Positions 36,198 through 45,191 of a stretch of DNA of 64,000 nucleotides are shown piece by piece; position 1 is the stretch's first letter, and each line of letters starts with the position of its first letter. Under the pieces are notes generated by a model. The model was given only the letters and a program-made list of their open reading frames with translations, did no database searches and had not been told where the DNA came from. The position numbers and the translations under genes were made by a program. The stretch is from NCBI GenBank assembly GCA_021151835.1, contig JAGKWO010000022.1, positions 1-64,000 of the forward strand, in the 5' to 3' direction. This DNA comes from Gammaproteobacteria bacterium (GTDB lineage Bacteria > Pseudomonadota > Gammaproteobacteria > Pseudomonadales > Cellvibrionaceae).

Positions 36198-36829
36198 ACA
36201 GAGGCGCGCCTTATATTGGTTAATCCGGTTGTCACCAGACCAATGGGTATCGTGCACGATAAATTAATCGGCAAGCCAGATTCTTGATACCTACTTAGCC
36301 TATCAACTCGCACCAGCTATTCTGTATCGACAAAATAATTTTCTGCCAGGTTAACGCGAAATTTGCTGCCATAAAGCGTTCGTGTTTGCGATTCAAAGTG
36401 TGAGTTTCTGAATTTATTACCCCAGCACACTTTTTTGCTGAATTAACATGGCCAAATTAAACAATAAAAATACTGATGGCTATAAAAGCTGTTTTTGCGT
36501 TGTGGCTTGGATTTTATGATGGTTTTTCAAGAGTTTTCTGTCTTTTGGGCTTTAAACGTACAAGTTCTATTTTTATCCGTACTCGTTTTAATAGTTTTGT
36601 GAACAAAAAAATACAGTGCTTTCCTCGGCTTTTCTGATAACCCCGCAAGATATTATTCGCCAGTTAATAAATAAATATTTTAATTTTTTACATTTATTAA
36701 ATGTTTGTTGCGCGATTTCTAATTCCTTGACTTAAAAACAAACCCTACCTAGCATTTCACGGTCATCAGCGCATTAATGTTTTTTTGCAAATTAAGGTGA
36801 CAATAACATATAAACGAAAGGAGTTTTCC
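36198..36829. other. Long AT-rich intergenic region
   Basis: 632 bp; the part from about 36400 to 36780 is very AT-rich. No reading frame with a credible start was found, and no repeat or strong hairpin. It may hold a promoter and long 5' leader for the following exported protein, or decayed DNA. Confidence 0.4.
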
Positions 36830-37336
36830 ATGAAATTATTAAGAGCAATTGTTTCACTGTCTTTTTTCTTTTTTGCAGCGGCAATGTCATCAAGTTCAAG
36901 TGCAGCAACCGTTACCGTTAATTGTAACTGGCAACTAACAAGTGTTACTTCCGGGGCTTTGGGGCCTTATCATAATTATGTGTGTCACGATAATAACGTG
37001 GTTGTGGCTCAAAGCTACGTTTACACCGTTTACACTGTTCATGGTGTTTATACTGTTTGTGGTAGTTCAGCAGTCCAATCCGGCTATAGCGTTACTGATT
37101 CCAATGCATGCTTTTCAACTGTTTTGAAAACTGTCCCTGATACCCCAACGCAATCTTGCGGCCCTAACGCAGGAAAACTTTATGGTGATGTGTTTGTTAG
37201 TGCGTATCCACAACAAACACCACAACCGTTCCCGGAAGCCCAGGTAAACGCGTTTTGCGGTTCGTGCGGTTACACAACGCAAGTATTGGGATCTGGCGCT
37301 TATGCAGCATCTCTAAGGGTTACATGCAAAAACTAA
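36830..37336 (+). CDS. Exported Cys-containing orphan protein
   Basis: 168 aa. Start at ATG 36830 with AAAGGAG 7 nt upstream. Signal peptide MKLLRAIVSLSFFFFAAAMS..SSAA, then a mature part of about 140 residues with eight or so Cys (including CGSCG near the C-terminus), Tyr/Val-rich central strands (YTVYTVHGVYTVCGS). Likely secreted and disulphide-bonded. I do not recognise the family. Confidence 0.65.
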   Translation: MKLLRAIVSLSFFFFAAAMSSSSSAATVTVNCNWQLTSVTSGALGPYHNYVCHDNNVVVAQSYVYTVYTVHGVYTVCGSSAVQSGYSVTDSNACFSTVLKTVPDTPTQSCGPNAGKLYGDVFVSAYPQQTPQPFPEAQVNAFCGSCGYTTQVLGSGAYAASLRVTCKN

Positions 37337-37386
37337 TGTTTGAATAAAAAATATTCTGCATTATTTTATTTAAGGATGGTTTTTAA

Positions 37387-37406
37387 GGGCTTCCAGGACG
37401 AAGCCC
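37387..37406. terminator. Weak bidirectional terminator
   Basis: Stem GGGCTT (37387-37392) with AAGCCC (37401-37406), flanked by T/A-rich sequence on both sides, between two convergent genes. Confidence 0.4.
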
Positions 37407-37475
37407 GTAAAAATAAAACGTGTTGCGGATTTTTTTGTGAATTTTAATCCTGTGTAATTTGATGTAATAGATTTT

Positions 37476-38438
37476 TTATTTGCCCCACATCCAGCGCAAT
37501 ATTTCTGGCAATAAAACGCCACCGTGTTTGTCGGAATGATCGCCATCGCCCCACACATGTTTTACCTCGTAACGAGCTCCTTTATCTTTTTTCTCGTCGG
37601 CATTTTTGTTGGCCCAGAGTAATGCGGCGAGCATTTGCTGGTTGGCGAGGAACCAGTTGCCGTGTTCGTTATCGATATCATTACTGCCATCTTGCAGGAA
37701 AATTTTTAACGGACGTATAGGCGATTTGCGAATTAAACCGGGGTAGAGATCACCACCGGGGGTCATAGGTTTAGCGGTGGTTGCCGGTTGGTAACCGATG
37801 GAGGTGTAACTGCCAATAATACTGATGACATTGCGGAAGGCATCGGGCCTATTCCAGGCGACGGTAAATGCGCAAATGGCACCGCTGCTGGTGCCGCCGA
37901 TAATCCGGTCTTGCGGTTTACTGCTGATCGCGTAGGTTTTTTCCAGCTGCGGCAATAATTCTTCCAGCAACATACGCGCATAATTATCGTTGAGTGCATC
38001 GTATTCCTGTGCACGATGGTCGGGGTTGGACATATCCAGGTTATCAGGGTACGTCTCGCTCAAATTTCCCGGCGTAACAAATAAACCAATTGTGGGCGGG
38101 ATAGCTTTTTGGTGGATTAAATTATCCAGCACCTCTGGCACGCGCAATGAACCGGTGGGATTTGTTGCGCGCTGGCCATCCTGAAACACCAGCAGGTTTA
38201 ATGGCTTTTGGTGCAGGGTTTCATAATTCGCAGGGAGATAAACCCAATAACGGCGCACGGTATTTTTGAAAATTTTGCTGTGGAATTCGTAAGGGCCTTT
38301 GAGCGTGCCGTTAGGAACACCGGCTTGTTGTTGTGAATCGGCGGTAAATTGGTAGTCGCCGGGTTTGCGCTGTTCATCGGCATACGCCGGGTTAATTAAA
38401 TTTCCGAGGATTAACAGTGTGGCCAGGAGTTTTTTCAT
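37476..38438 (-). CDS. Secreted esterase (enterochelin-esterase-like alpha/beta hydrolase)
   Basis: 320 aa. Signal peptide MKKLLATLLILGNLINPAYA. The mature part matches the Esterase_D/Fes-type fold (PF00756): YWVYLPANYE, LVFQDGQRA, the nucleophile elbow IIGGTSSGAICAF with Ser in GTSSGA, LQDGSNDIDNEHGNW and a late GDGDHSDKHGG with catalytic His. Members include feruloyl and acetyl-xylan esterases and siderophore esterases. With the adjacent chitinase and the host lifestyle, action on a polysaccharide ester is likelier than on siderophores, but this is inference. Confidence 0.87.
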   Translation of the reverse strand: MKKLLATLLILGNLINPAYADEQRKPGDYQFTADSQQQAGVPNGTLKGPYEFHSKIFKNTVRRYWVYLPANYETLHQKPLNLLVFQDGQRATNPTGSLRVPEVLDNLIHQKAIPPTIGLFVTPGNLSETYPDNLDMSNPDHRAQEYDALNDNYARMLLEELLPQLEKTYAISSKPQDRIIGGTSSGAICAFTVAWNRPDAFRNVISIIGSYTSIGYQPATTAKPMTPGGDLYPGLIRKSPIRPLKIFLQDGSNDIDNEHGNWFLANQQMLAALLWANKNADEKKDKGARYEVKHVWGDGDHSDKHGGVLLPEILRWMWGK

Positions 38439-38566
38439 AACAGAGTGCCTGTAGTGGTTTTTATGTTTATTGAGGGTGCGAGCTTATTAAAGCGTGTGGA
38501 AATTGGCAAAAACAAATGCTGGCTTTATAGCACACAATTGTACGTTGCTTGAGCACATGGTATATA

Positions 38567-38580
38567 TGACAATGTTGTCA
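38567..38580. promoter_or_regulatory. Operator-like dyad in the esterase/chitinase divergent region
   Basis: TGACAATGTTGTCA: 6-nt inverted half-sites around a TG centre, next to TATATA (38561-38566). It sits in the 442-bp region (38439-38880) between the divergent esterase and chitinase genes, where a repressor or activator site would be expected. No other gene is convincing here. Confidence 0.35.
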
Positions 38581-38880
38581 TAAAGGAAAGGCGAACGGTT
38601 TTTCGCTTCATTCTTCATCGAAAGAAAATCTGCCGTAACAAGAATAATACGCGGCATATCGCCCATACAAACAGAACACGGACGCGAACCTCTAGAGAAA
38701 AGCGACTTGTGTAGTCCTGCGTTGTTCGTTAACGCATTCAGGTCCGTTGGCAGTTGAGTTACCACCCATTCCCTTTCAGGCCATCTCGGTCTGTGGGTTT
38801 CTATTTGCCAAAAAATTCCAGCTATTCAAATAACCATTCAAACGCAATAGCCGGTTAATTTTAATGAAGAGGACAGACCA

Positions 38881-40581
38881 GTGAGAAAATTTCTATCAAC
38901 CTGCTTTTTATCAAACTCCTTTTTATCAATCCCCTTTCCAGCCCGCTCATTTCTATCAACTGCCGCAGGTATATGCCTGCTGGTGTTATCGTTTGAAAGC
39001 CATGCGATTAGTTGTGCGGGAATTCCGCAGTGGAATAGCACCGCGTCTTACGGTGGTGGCAGCCAGGTGCAGGAAGCGGGTAAGGCTTATAAAGCTAACT
39101 GGTGGTCGCAGGGGAAGAGCCCGGCCAATTATTCCGGCCAGTGGCAAGAGTGGACGCTGTTAGGTGTGTGCGATGGTGCTTCATCGTCATCTATTAATTC
39201 CACGGTTCCTTCGTCATCGTCGCGTTCGTCGATTGTTCCTGCAAGCAGTTCGTTGTCGAGTGTGCGTTCCAGTGCTTCGGTGCTATCGAGTTCATCATCC
39301 AGCTCAGTAACTGGTGGCAATTGCACCGCACCGCAATATGTTGCGGGCACTGCTTACACGCTGGGGCAATTGGTGAAAAACGCGGGCAATGAATATCGTT
39401 GTACGGTTGCCGGCTGGTGTAGTTCCAGTGCTGATTGGGCCTATGCGCCTGGCACGGGTGCGCATTGGCAAATGGCATGGGAGTTGGTGCGCTCTTGTGC
39501 TACGGCATCATCCAGTGTGCTGCCCAGTTCAATCAGCAGTTCAGCGCGCTCATCGGTGAGTTCGACATCATCGAGTGTTGGCAACGGGCGGTATCGGATT
39601 ATTTCCGGTTACTGGCATAACTTTAATAATGGTTCGGGAGTAATTCCACTGGATCAGGTTTCCGATGCATTTGATGCGATCAATATTTCGTTCGCCGAAC
39701 CAACCGGGCGCGCACCGGGCGAAATTGGTTTTGTGCTCGATGCGGCATTTGATCCGGTTGCATTTAAGGCGGCAATTAAAGCCAAGCAAGCTGCCGGTAA
39801 AAAAATCATCATCAGCATTGGTGGTGCGAATGGCCAGGTACAATTGTCGACCGCCGCGGCGCGTGCGAATTTTGTGAATTCGATGAAAGCGATTATCGAC
39901 GAATATGGTTTTGATGGGCTTGATATCGATTTTGAGGGCCACTCATTATTTTTAAATTCTGGCGATAATGATTTCCGCAATCCCACCACGCCGGTTGTCG
40001 TAAATTTAATTGGTGCACTGAAAGATTTAACCAGCTATTACGGCGATAAATTTGTGCTGACCATGGCTCCGGAAACTTTCTTTGTGCAATTGGGTTATAG
40101 CTTCTACGGCGGAACCTGTGTCAGTTGCGATACACGCGCCGGTGCTTATTTGCCGGTGATTTATGCATTGCGCGACCAGCTTGATTGGTTGCAAGTGCAA
40201 AATTACAACTCGGGCGCAATCACTGGCACTGACAATAAATATCACACTATGGGTGGAGCGGATTTCCACATCGCTCTGGTTGATATGTTGCTGACCGGCT
40301 TTAAAGTGGCGGGCACTAATTTAACATTCCCGGCGCTGCGCCAGGATCAGGTGTTGATCGGGTTGCCGGCCAATGTCAATGCGGGTGGTGGATTTACCAG
40401 CGTGGCCGATGTGCAAACGGCGATGAATTGCCTGATCAAGGCGCAAGGCTGTACAACTTATCAACCGGCGCAGGCATGGACTAACTTGCGCGGATTGATG
40501 ACCTGGTCAGTTAATTGGGATAAATTCAATAACTTTGAGTTTTCTACCCGGCATCGCCAGTATCTGGATCAATTGCCGTGA
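38881..40581 (+). CDS. Secreted GH18 chitinase with two CBM5/12-type modules
   Basis: 566 aa from GTG 38881 (GAGG upstream). Signal peptide to about residue 42 (..SFESHA). CBM5/12-like module 1 (about 43-97: IPQWNSTASYGGGSQVQ, with YKANWWSQGKSP), Ser-rich linker, a second Cys-flanked module (about 142-205) with AYTLGQLVKNAGNEYRC, another Ser linker, then the GH18 barrel (about 235-566). The catalytic DxxDxDxE is intact as DGLDIDFE (Glu near 351). Poly-Ser linkers are a signature of Cellvibrio-type glycoside hydrolases. Endo- or processive action on chitin is expected. Confidence 0.95.
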   Translation: MRKFLSTCFLSNSFLSIPFPARSFLSTAAGICLLVLSFESHAISCAGIPQWNSTASYGGGSQVQEAGKAYKANWWSQGKSPANYSGQWQEWTLLGVCDGASSSSINSTVPSSSSRSSIVPASSSLSSVRSSASVLSSSSSSSVTGGNCTAPQYVAGTAYTLGQLVKNAGNEYRCTVAGWCSSSADWAYAPGTGAHWQMAWELVRSCATASSSVLPSSISSSARSSVSSTSSSVGNGRYRIISGYWHNFNNGSGVIPLDQVSDAFDAINISFAEPTGRAPGEIGFVLDAAFDPVAFKAAIKAKQAAGKKIIISIGGANGQVQLSTAAARANFVNSMKAIIDEYGFDGLDIDFEGHSLFLNSGDNDFRNPTTPVVVNLIGALKDLTSYYGDKFVLTMAPETFFVQLGYSFYGGTCVSCDTRAGAYLPVIYALRDQLDWLQVQNYNSGAITGTDNKYHTMGGADFHIALVDMLLTGFKVAGTNLTFPALRQDQVLIGLPANVNAGGGFTSVADVQTAMNCLIKAQGCTTYQPAQAWTNLRGLMTWSVNWDKFNNFEFSTRHRQYLDQLP

Positions 40582-40628
40582 TCGGGGTTGAATCAGTTAT
40601 TGGAAAATAAATTAATAGCCTGAAAAAA

Positions 40629-40650
40629 ACGGGGCGCATTAGCGCCCCGT
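40629..40650. terminator. Bidirectional terminator between chitinase and opgH
   Basis: Stem ACGGGGCGC (40629-40637) with GCGCCCCGT (40642-40650), 4-nt loop, A7 on the left and T8 on the right. Confidence 0.92.
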
Positions 40651-40682
40651 TTTTTTTGCAGCAGCAATTTTTCTACACTATG

Positions 40683-42632
40683 TCAGCGAGTGACCGGACG
40701 GAATTCGTTTAAATCGCCATGTGGCATATCCAGCCAGTTGTCTGCCGGTAATGCAGGAATTGGTGCAGGTGTTTCCAGTTTGGGGTGCTCTACTGCCAGC
40801 AGTTCATCCAGGTGAACCAGCACCGGATCTTCGATCACTTCACTGGGGCACAGCAAAATTTTGTGCTCGCGCGTGCTGCGGCCCAAATCCAGGCTCGATG
40901 AATAACGCACCAATACTGCACCCAAAATCAAACCGGTAATTACCGGGATCAACCACCAGAAAAAAACCGGGGCATATTTATAAGTAACAGCACCCCAGAT
41001 AATTGCGGCGATAGTCATTTTGGACGTGCGCGCAAAACACTCGCCCCAGGGAAGTAAACGGCCTTCGCGATCTTGCGAATCCCAATTCACTTTGAAGCCC
41101 AGCAACACAGAAATAACGAAGTAGGCGTGGTACACCATCATGATCGGTGCAATTAACACCGCAAAAATAGTTTCTACTACTGCACCTTTGATGATGGCAA
41201 AACCACCGCCAAATTGTTTGCGGCGATGCACCAGCGTAACGAGTACACCGAGAAATTTTGGCCCCATCAATAACAAGGTGGTCAACAGAATCAGCGCGAT
41301 AATCAATTCGGTTTTGGCGATCGGCCAATTGGGATAGAGCTGATAGGTTTCAGTGAAATACACGTTGGAATTAATCGCGCGCACTACGGCATCCGCCGTG
41401 CTTAGTACCAGCATCAGCAGCCAGATTAACGACGTGATATACGCTGTGGCACCGAGCAAAAAGTGCATGCGGCTGATCGGGTGTAAACCTGGTAGGCTCA
41501 GAATTCCCAGATGCTGGATATTACCTTGTACCCAGCGGCGGTCACGCTTGGCGTAGTCGATGATGTTACAGGGCACTTCTTCGTAGCTGCCTTCGAGATC
41601 GGATAACAGGAATACATCCCAGCCAGCGCGACGCAACATTGCCGCCTCTACGAAATCGTGGCTGAGGATATCGCCACCGAAGGGGGCTTTACCCGGCAAC
41701 GTTGGCAATCCGCAGTGGTCCATAAACGCACGCATGCGGATGATCGCATTATGGCCCCAGTAGTTGGCGGCATCGGTTTGCCAGAACGCGATGCCGGTGG
41801 CGAGCATCGGGCTATAAAGTACGGCGGCAAATTGCACGAAGCGGCCAAAGAATGTGGTTTGGCGAACGGGAATGGGGATGGTCTGGATCAAGCCGGTGCG
41901 CGGATTGGCTTGCATAGCGCGCACCATTTTTACCAGGCAGTCGCCAGTCATGATGGAGTCGGCATCCAGCACCAGCAGGTGTTCGTAATTGGCGCCCCAG
42001 CGTTGGCAAAACTCGGCGAGGTTGCCTACTTTGCGCGCGATATTTTTTTCGCGGCGACGATAAAACGTTTGCTTGCCCAGATCGCCCAGACGCTCCTGCA
42101 ATTGCTGCCAGGCATCGCGCTCGGCCTGGGCAATGGTCAGGTTGGTGGTATCGCTCAGGAGGAAGAAATCAAAGTGCGCAATTTCGCCAGTTTTTTCGAG
42201 CGACCTTAGCGTTGCTTCAAAACCGGCGATCACCCGTTGGGTATCTTCGTTGTAAACCGGCATCACCACGGCGGTGCGGGTGGTAATAGGTGAGGTATCT
42301 TCCAATAGGTTTTTGGTGGATTTCAGCGTGAGCGGGTCCAGGCGAAGCATCTGCAGGATAAATCCGAACAAGCCACTCCAGAACGCCAGGCTCAGCCAGG
42401 TGAAGCTGATACCGAACAGCACCAGGATGACCGCTTCCAGCGCAGTGAGGTCATTTGCGCGCAAGATATCGAACATAATGTAAACACCGCTGATCGCGGT
42501 GGCCACGCTCAATAAAACATAGATATAGCGGCGCAAGGACTTGGCCGGAATTCGTATGGCATCAGCGGGCAGGCTGGTCAGGTCAGCCACAGGGCGGCTG
42601 ACCGGTGGTACGGGTGATTGCATGTGGGTCAT
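40683..42632 (-). CDS. opgH: Osmoregulated periplasmic glucan glucosyltransferase
   Basis: 649-aa inner-membrane GT2 enzyme that polymerises beta-1,2 glucan backbones from UDP-glucose and exports them. Visible: two N-terminal membrane segments, the catalytic domain with VMPVYNEDTQRV, LVLDADSIMTGD and the product-binding DRRWVQGNIQH motif, then several C-terminal membrane segments. It is about 200 residues shorter than E. coli OpgH, lacking much of the long N-terminal cytoplasmic extension (which in E. coli also binds FtsZ). It starts 1 nt after the opgG stop, so the two are translationally coupled. Confidence 0.95.
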   Translation of the reverse strand: MTHMQSPVPPVSRPVADLTSLPADAIRIPAKSLRRYIYVLLSVATAISGVYIMFDILRANDLTALEAVILVLFGISFTWLSLAFWSGLFGFILQMLRLDPLTLKSTKNLLEDTSPITTRTAVVMPVYNEDTQRVIAGFEATLRSLEKTGEIAHFDFFLLSDTTNLTIAQAERDAWQQLQERLGDLGKQTFYRRREKNIARKVGNLAEFCQRWGANYEHLLVLDADSIMTGDCLVKMVRAMQANPRTGLIQTIPIPVRQTTFFGRFVQFAAVLYSPMLATGIAFWQTDAANYWGHNAIIRMRAFMDHCGLPTLPGKAPFGGDILSHDFVEAAMLRRAGWDVFLLSDLEGSYEEVPCNIIDYAKRDRRWVQGNIQHLGILSLPGLHPISRMHFLLGATAYITSLIWLLMLVLSTADAVVRAINSNVYFTETYQLYPNWPIAKTELIIALILLTTLLLMGPKFLGVLVTLVHRRKQFGGGFAIIKGAVVETIFAVLIAPIMMVYHAYFVISVLLGFKVNWDSQDREGRLLPWGECFARTSKMTIAAIIWGAVTYKYAPVFFWWLIPVITGLILGAVLVRYSSSLDLGRSTREHKILLCPSEVIEDPVLVHLDELLAVEHPKLETPAPIPALPADNWLDMPHGDLNEFRPVTR

Positions 42633-42633
42633 A

Positions 42634-44298
42634 TTAAATGGCGTCCGGATACCAGACGTAACTCCAGACTTCGCTCAGGCGTTGGTCGCGTAATTTCAGG
42701 AACAGTCTCATATCGGCAACTTTTCCGCCTTCCGGTTCCAATTTGAACGAGGCGCGCCAGGTGCGGCCATCGGGCAACTGGCGCACTACCAGTTCGCTGA
42801 TGGTGCCGGCAGATTTCTGCATTTCCGCCACCAGGGGTGAATCGGCAGACAGGTTATCCAGTTCGCCACCACGGAAATCGATAACAAATTTGCGCTTGCT
42901 GGGCGGCGGCGGGTTGGCCTGGCCCGGGTTCGCACCCCAACCGATACGGGTACGGATAACCTTGGCACCGGTATTCTCGATCACATGGTCATCCATTACG
43001 CGCAAGCGGTATTTATAAGTCGCGGTGCTGCCCGCTTTCATCGATTTTGCCGGGACCCAATAGGCTACGATGTTGTCGTTGGTTTCGCTGTCGCTGGGGA
43101 TTTCCACCAGTTCGGCGCGGCCTTTACCCCAATCGCCCTCCGGGATTACCCACATGCTGGGGCGTTTTTCGTAGCGTGACTCCATATCCATGTAATGGTC
43201 AAAATCGCGGTCGCGTTGCAACAGGCCAAAGCCTTTGGGATTGGTATCCATCATGGACGACACGCGCAACTGGCGATGATTGCTGATCGGGCGCCAGATC
43301 CACTCGCCGTTTGAGGCGGCCATCAACAAGCCGTCAGAGTCGTGCACTTCCGGGCGGAAATCATCTACAAAGCGGGTATGGTTTTCACCCCACATATACA
43401 TGCTGGTGAGCGGGGCGACACCTACTTTCAAAATATCCTTGCGCGCAAAAATGCGGGCTTCTACCGCCATTTCGGTCGGGGCACCGGGGATGATTTCGAA
43501 ACGATAGGCGCCGGTGACGGATGGGCTATCCAGCAGGGCGTACATCACCATCCGCGTATCAGTAGGGTTGGGTTTCACCAGCCAGAACTCGCGGAATACC
43601 GGAAACTCTTCGCCTTTGGGTTCGGCCGTATCAATTGCCAGCCCACGCGCGGATAAACCGTATGCCAGGCCCGGGCCGACCATCCGGAAGTAAGATGCGC
43701 CCTGGAAAACTACAAATTCATCTTTGTATTCATTGCTGTTAAGCGGGTAATGAATACGGAAACCGGCAAAACCGATATTGTTGGGCGCCACACCGGCAAG
43801 CGGGGCTGCGGGGCCATCGTAATTAAAATATTCCTGTTTGAATTGCACGAACGAATCGGGGCCCTCGGTAGCCATATGCAAGGTTACTGGCTCTTTGTAA
43901 AGAAAACCGGGGTGGAATAATTGCAGTTCGAAGAGGGATTCGTTGTGCCACAAGGATGCATCGGAACGGAAGCGAATTGAACGGTACTGGTCGTAGTTCA
44001 TGTTCGCCAATGCCTCAGGAATATTCGCCTGGATTGGCTTGTAATCGCGTTTGGCGAGCAACTTTGCGCGCGAGGCAATTGCATCAAACAACGCAGGCTG
44101 GGCAATTTCTGTTGCTGATGTTGGCGCTACGGCTGGTTGGGCTGGTTGTTGTTGCGCCTGCGCACTTATACCCAGCGCGCAACTCAACGCCAGTACACCG
44201 ATAGCGCTGCGGCGGGATAATCGGGCGCAGCGACTGAATAATCGGGTGCCAACTTTGCTCGTGCATTCAAACCTGGTGTTGTCAGACAACATGCTCAT
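42634..44298 (-). CDS. opgG: Periplasmic glucan biosynthesis protein G
   Basis: 554 aa. The signal region SRRSAIGVLALSCALGISAQAQ is preceded by a long charged n-region, so the first ATGs are plausible but the exact start is uncertain. The mature part is the two-domain beta-sandwich of the MdoG/OpgG family (IPEALANMNYDQYRSIRF; RHPGFLYKEPV-like strand; RMVMYALLDSPSVTGAYRF; ENHTRFVDDFRPEVHDSDGL). It acts in the periplasm with OpgH in building osmoregulated glucans. First gene of the opgGH operon. Confidence 0.95.
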   Translation of the reverse strand: MSMLSDNTRFECTSKVGTRLFSRCARLSRRSAIGVLALSCALGISAQAQQQPAQPAVAPTSATEIAQPALFDAIASRAKLLAKRDYKPIQANIPEALANMNYDQYRSIRFRSDASLWHNESLFELQLFHPGFLYKEPVTLHMATEGPDSFVQFKQEYFNYDGPAAPLAGVAPNNIGFAGFRIHYPLNSNEYKDEFVVFQGASYFRMVGPGLAYGLSARGLAIDTAEPKGEEFPVFREFWLVKPNPTDTRMVMYALLDSPSVTGAYRFEIIPGAPTEMAVEARIFARKDILKVGVAPLTSMYMWGENHTRFVDDFRPEVHDSDGLLMAASNGEWIWRPISNHRQLRVSSMMDTNPKGFGLLQRDRDFDHYMDMESRYEKRPSMWVIPEGDWGKGRAELVEIPSDSETNDNIVAYWVPAKSMKAGSTATYKYRLRVMDDHVIENTGAKVIRTRIGWGANPGQANPPPPSKRKFVIDFRGGELDNLSADSPLVAEMQKSAGTISELVVRQLPDGRTWRASFKLEPEGGKVADMRLFLKLRDQRLSEVWSYVWYPDAI

Positions 44299-44779
44299 CC
44301 AATTTTTCTCCGCGTCGGATTTTGTATCTCGTTAAACATAAAAAAGCCTCCCGGATTTATCGGGTCGGCATTCATTGTAGTCCCTAATATTTGCTCTACG
44401 TATTGAGCGCTGTATTCCCGGGTTCATGACCTGAGCGCTTTGAACTACTTTCCCCTGGTGTTGATGATCAGCCATAGATGCATCGGTCTGCTCATACAAA
44501 AATACAAGTGGGGTAGTGATTGGCTAGAAGACGCATTTCACCTGGCATTGAATAATTCCTTTGGAGCTATCGTGATGCGCAGGAAGCGGGCGCATTGTAA
44601 TACATCTGCACGCAAAAAATAGCTTGTTTTACCATGGCTTGGATGGCTTTTTTTAAGCGGATTCTGCCGCTGTTCAGCGTCTGGTCAGCAGTTTAAAAAA
44701 ATCCGGTTATTCCCAAACAGTCTTTGCTAACGGAAGGGGATCGGCTTAACTCAAATTACGAGGTAACAAGGAGATTTAT
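44299..44779. other. Intergenic region between opgG and a small gene
   Basis: 481 bp. An imperfect hairpin near 44343-44372 lies in the opgG leader. A 60-codon frame at 44440-44622 has no ribosome-binding site or recognisable features. Must contain the opgGH promoter. Confidence 0.4.
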
Positions 44780-45073
44780 ATGCAACGCGCTGCCCCCATC
44801 CAGAAATCCGCCCCGCACAAAATCCTGCCGGTAGTAACCCGGGTAATTGAACAGCTGGATAAGCTGTTTATTGAGTTGTCCGGTAGCTCAGGTCAGTCCC
44901 GCAAGGAGCGGGTGTTCCAGCAATGGTTGAGCTCCGGTAAAGCCAGTCCTTCCGGTTTGCGCCATTACATCAATGCATTAGGCGATCAATTGGAGGACAG
45001 AAAAATACGCGATGAGTTTTCGGCGCGCGCCCAGCGAATTCTGTTGCACCTGCAATCCGGTTATGTGAGCTAA
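44780..45073 (+). CDS. Conserved-looking small cytoplasmic protein
   Basis: 97 aa, basic and helical (VVTRVIEQLDKLFIELS, then SGLRHYINALGDQLED). AAGGAG lies 9 nt before the ATG. No family recognised. It precedes the hybrid kinase gene by 118 bp on the same strand. Confidence 0.65.
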   Translation: MQRAAPIQKSAPHKILPVVTRVIEQLDKLFIELSGSSGQSRKERVFQQWLSSGKASPSGLRHYINALGDQLEDRKIRDEFSARAQRILLHLQSGYVS

Positions 45074-45191
45074 CCGGTTTCTTGCGCTTATTTGTCCGCG
45101 CAACCGCGTGATTTGTCATAAGTAAGGTATTTTTTGCTGCTACACTCTTGGCATCTATCAATCCATGTTGATTTAGCTGCGGTTCACCGAG

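Noticed and set aside
38487..38765. 92-codon minus-strand frame between esterase and chitinase genes
   Set aside because: GTG start without ribosome-binding site and no recognisable features.
44440..44622. 60-codon frame upstream of the 97-aa gene
   Set aside because: No ribosome-binding site, atypical composition.
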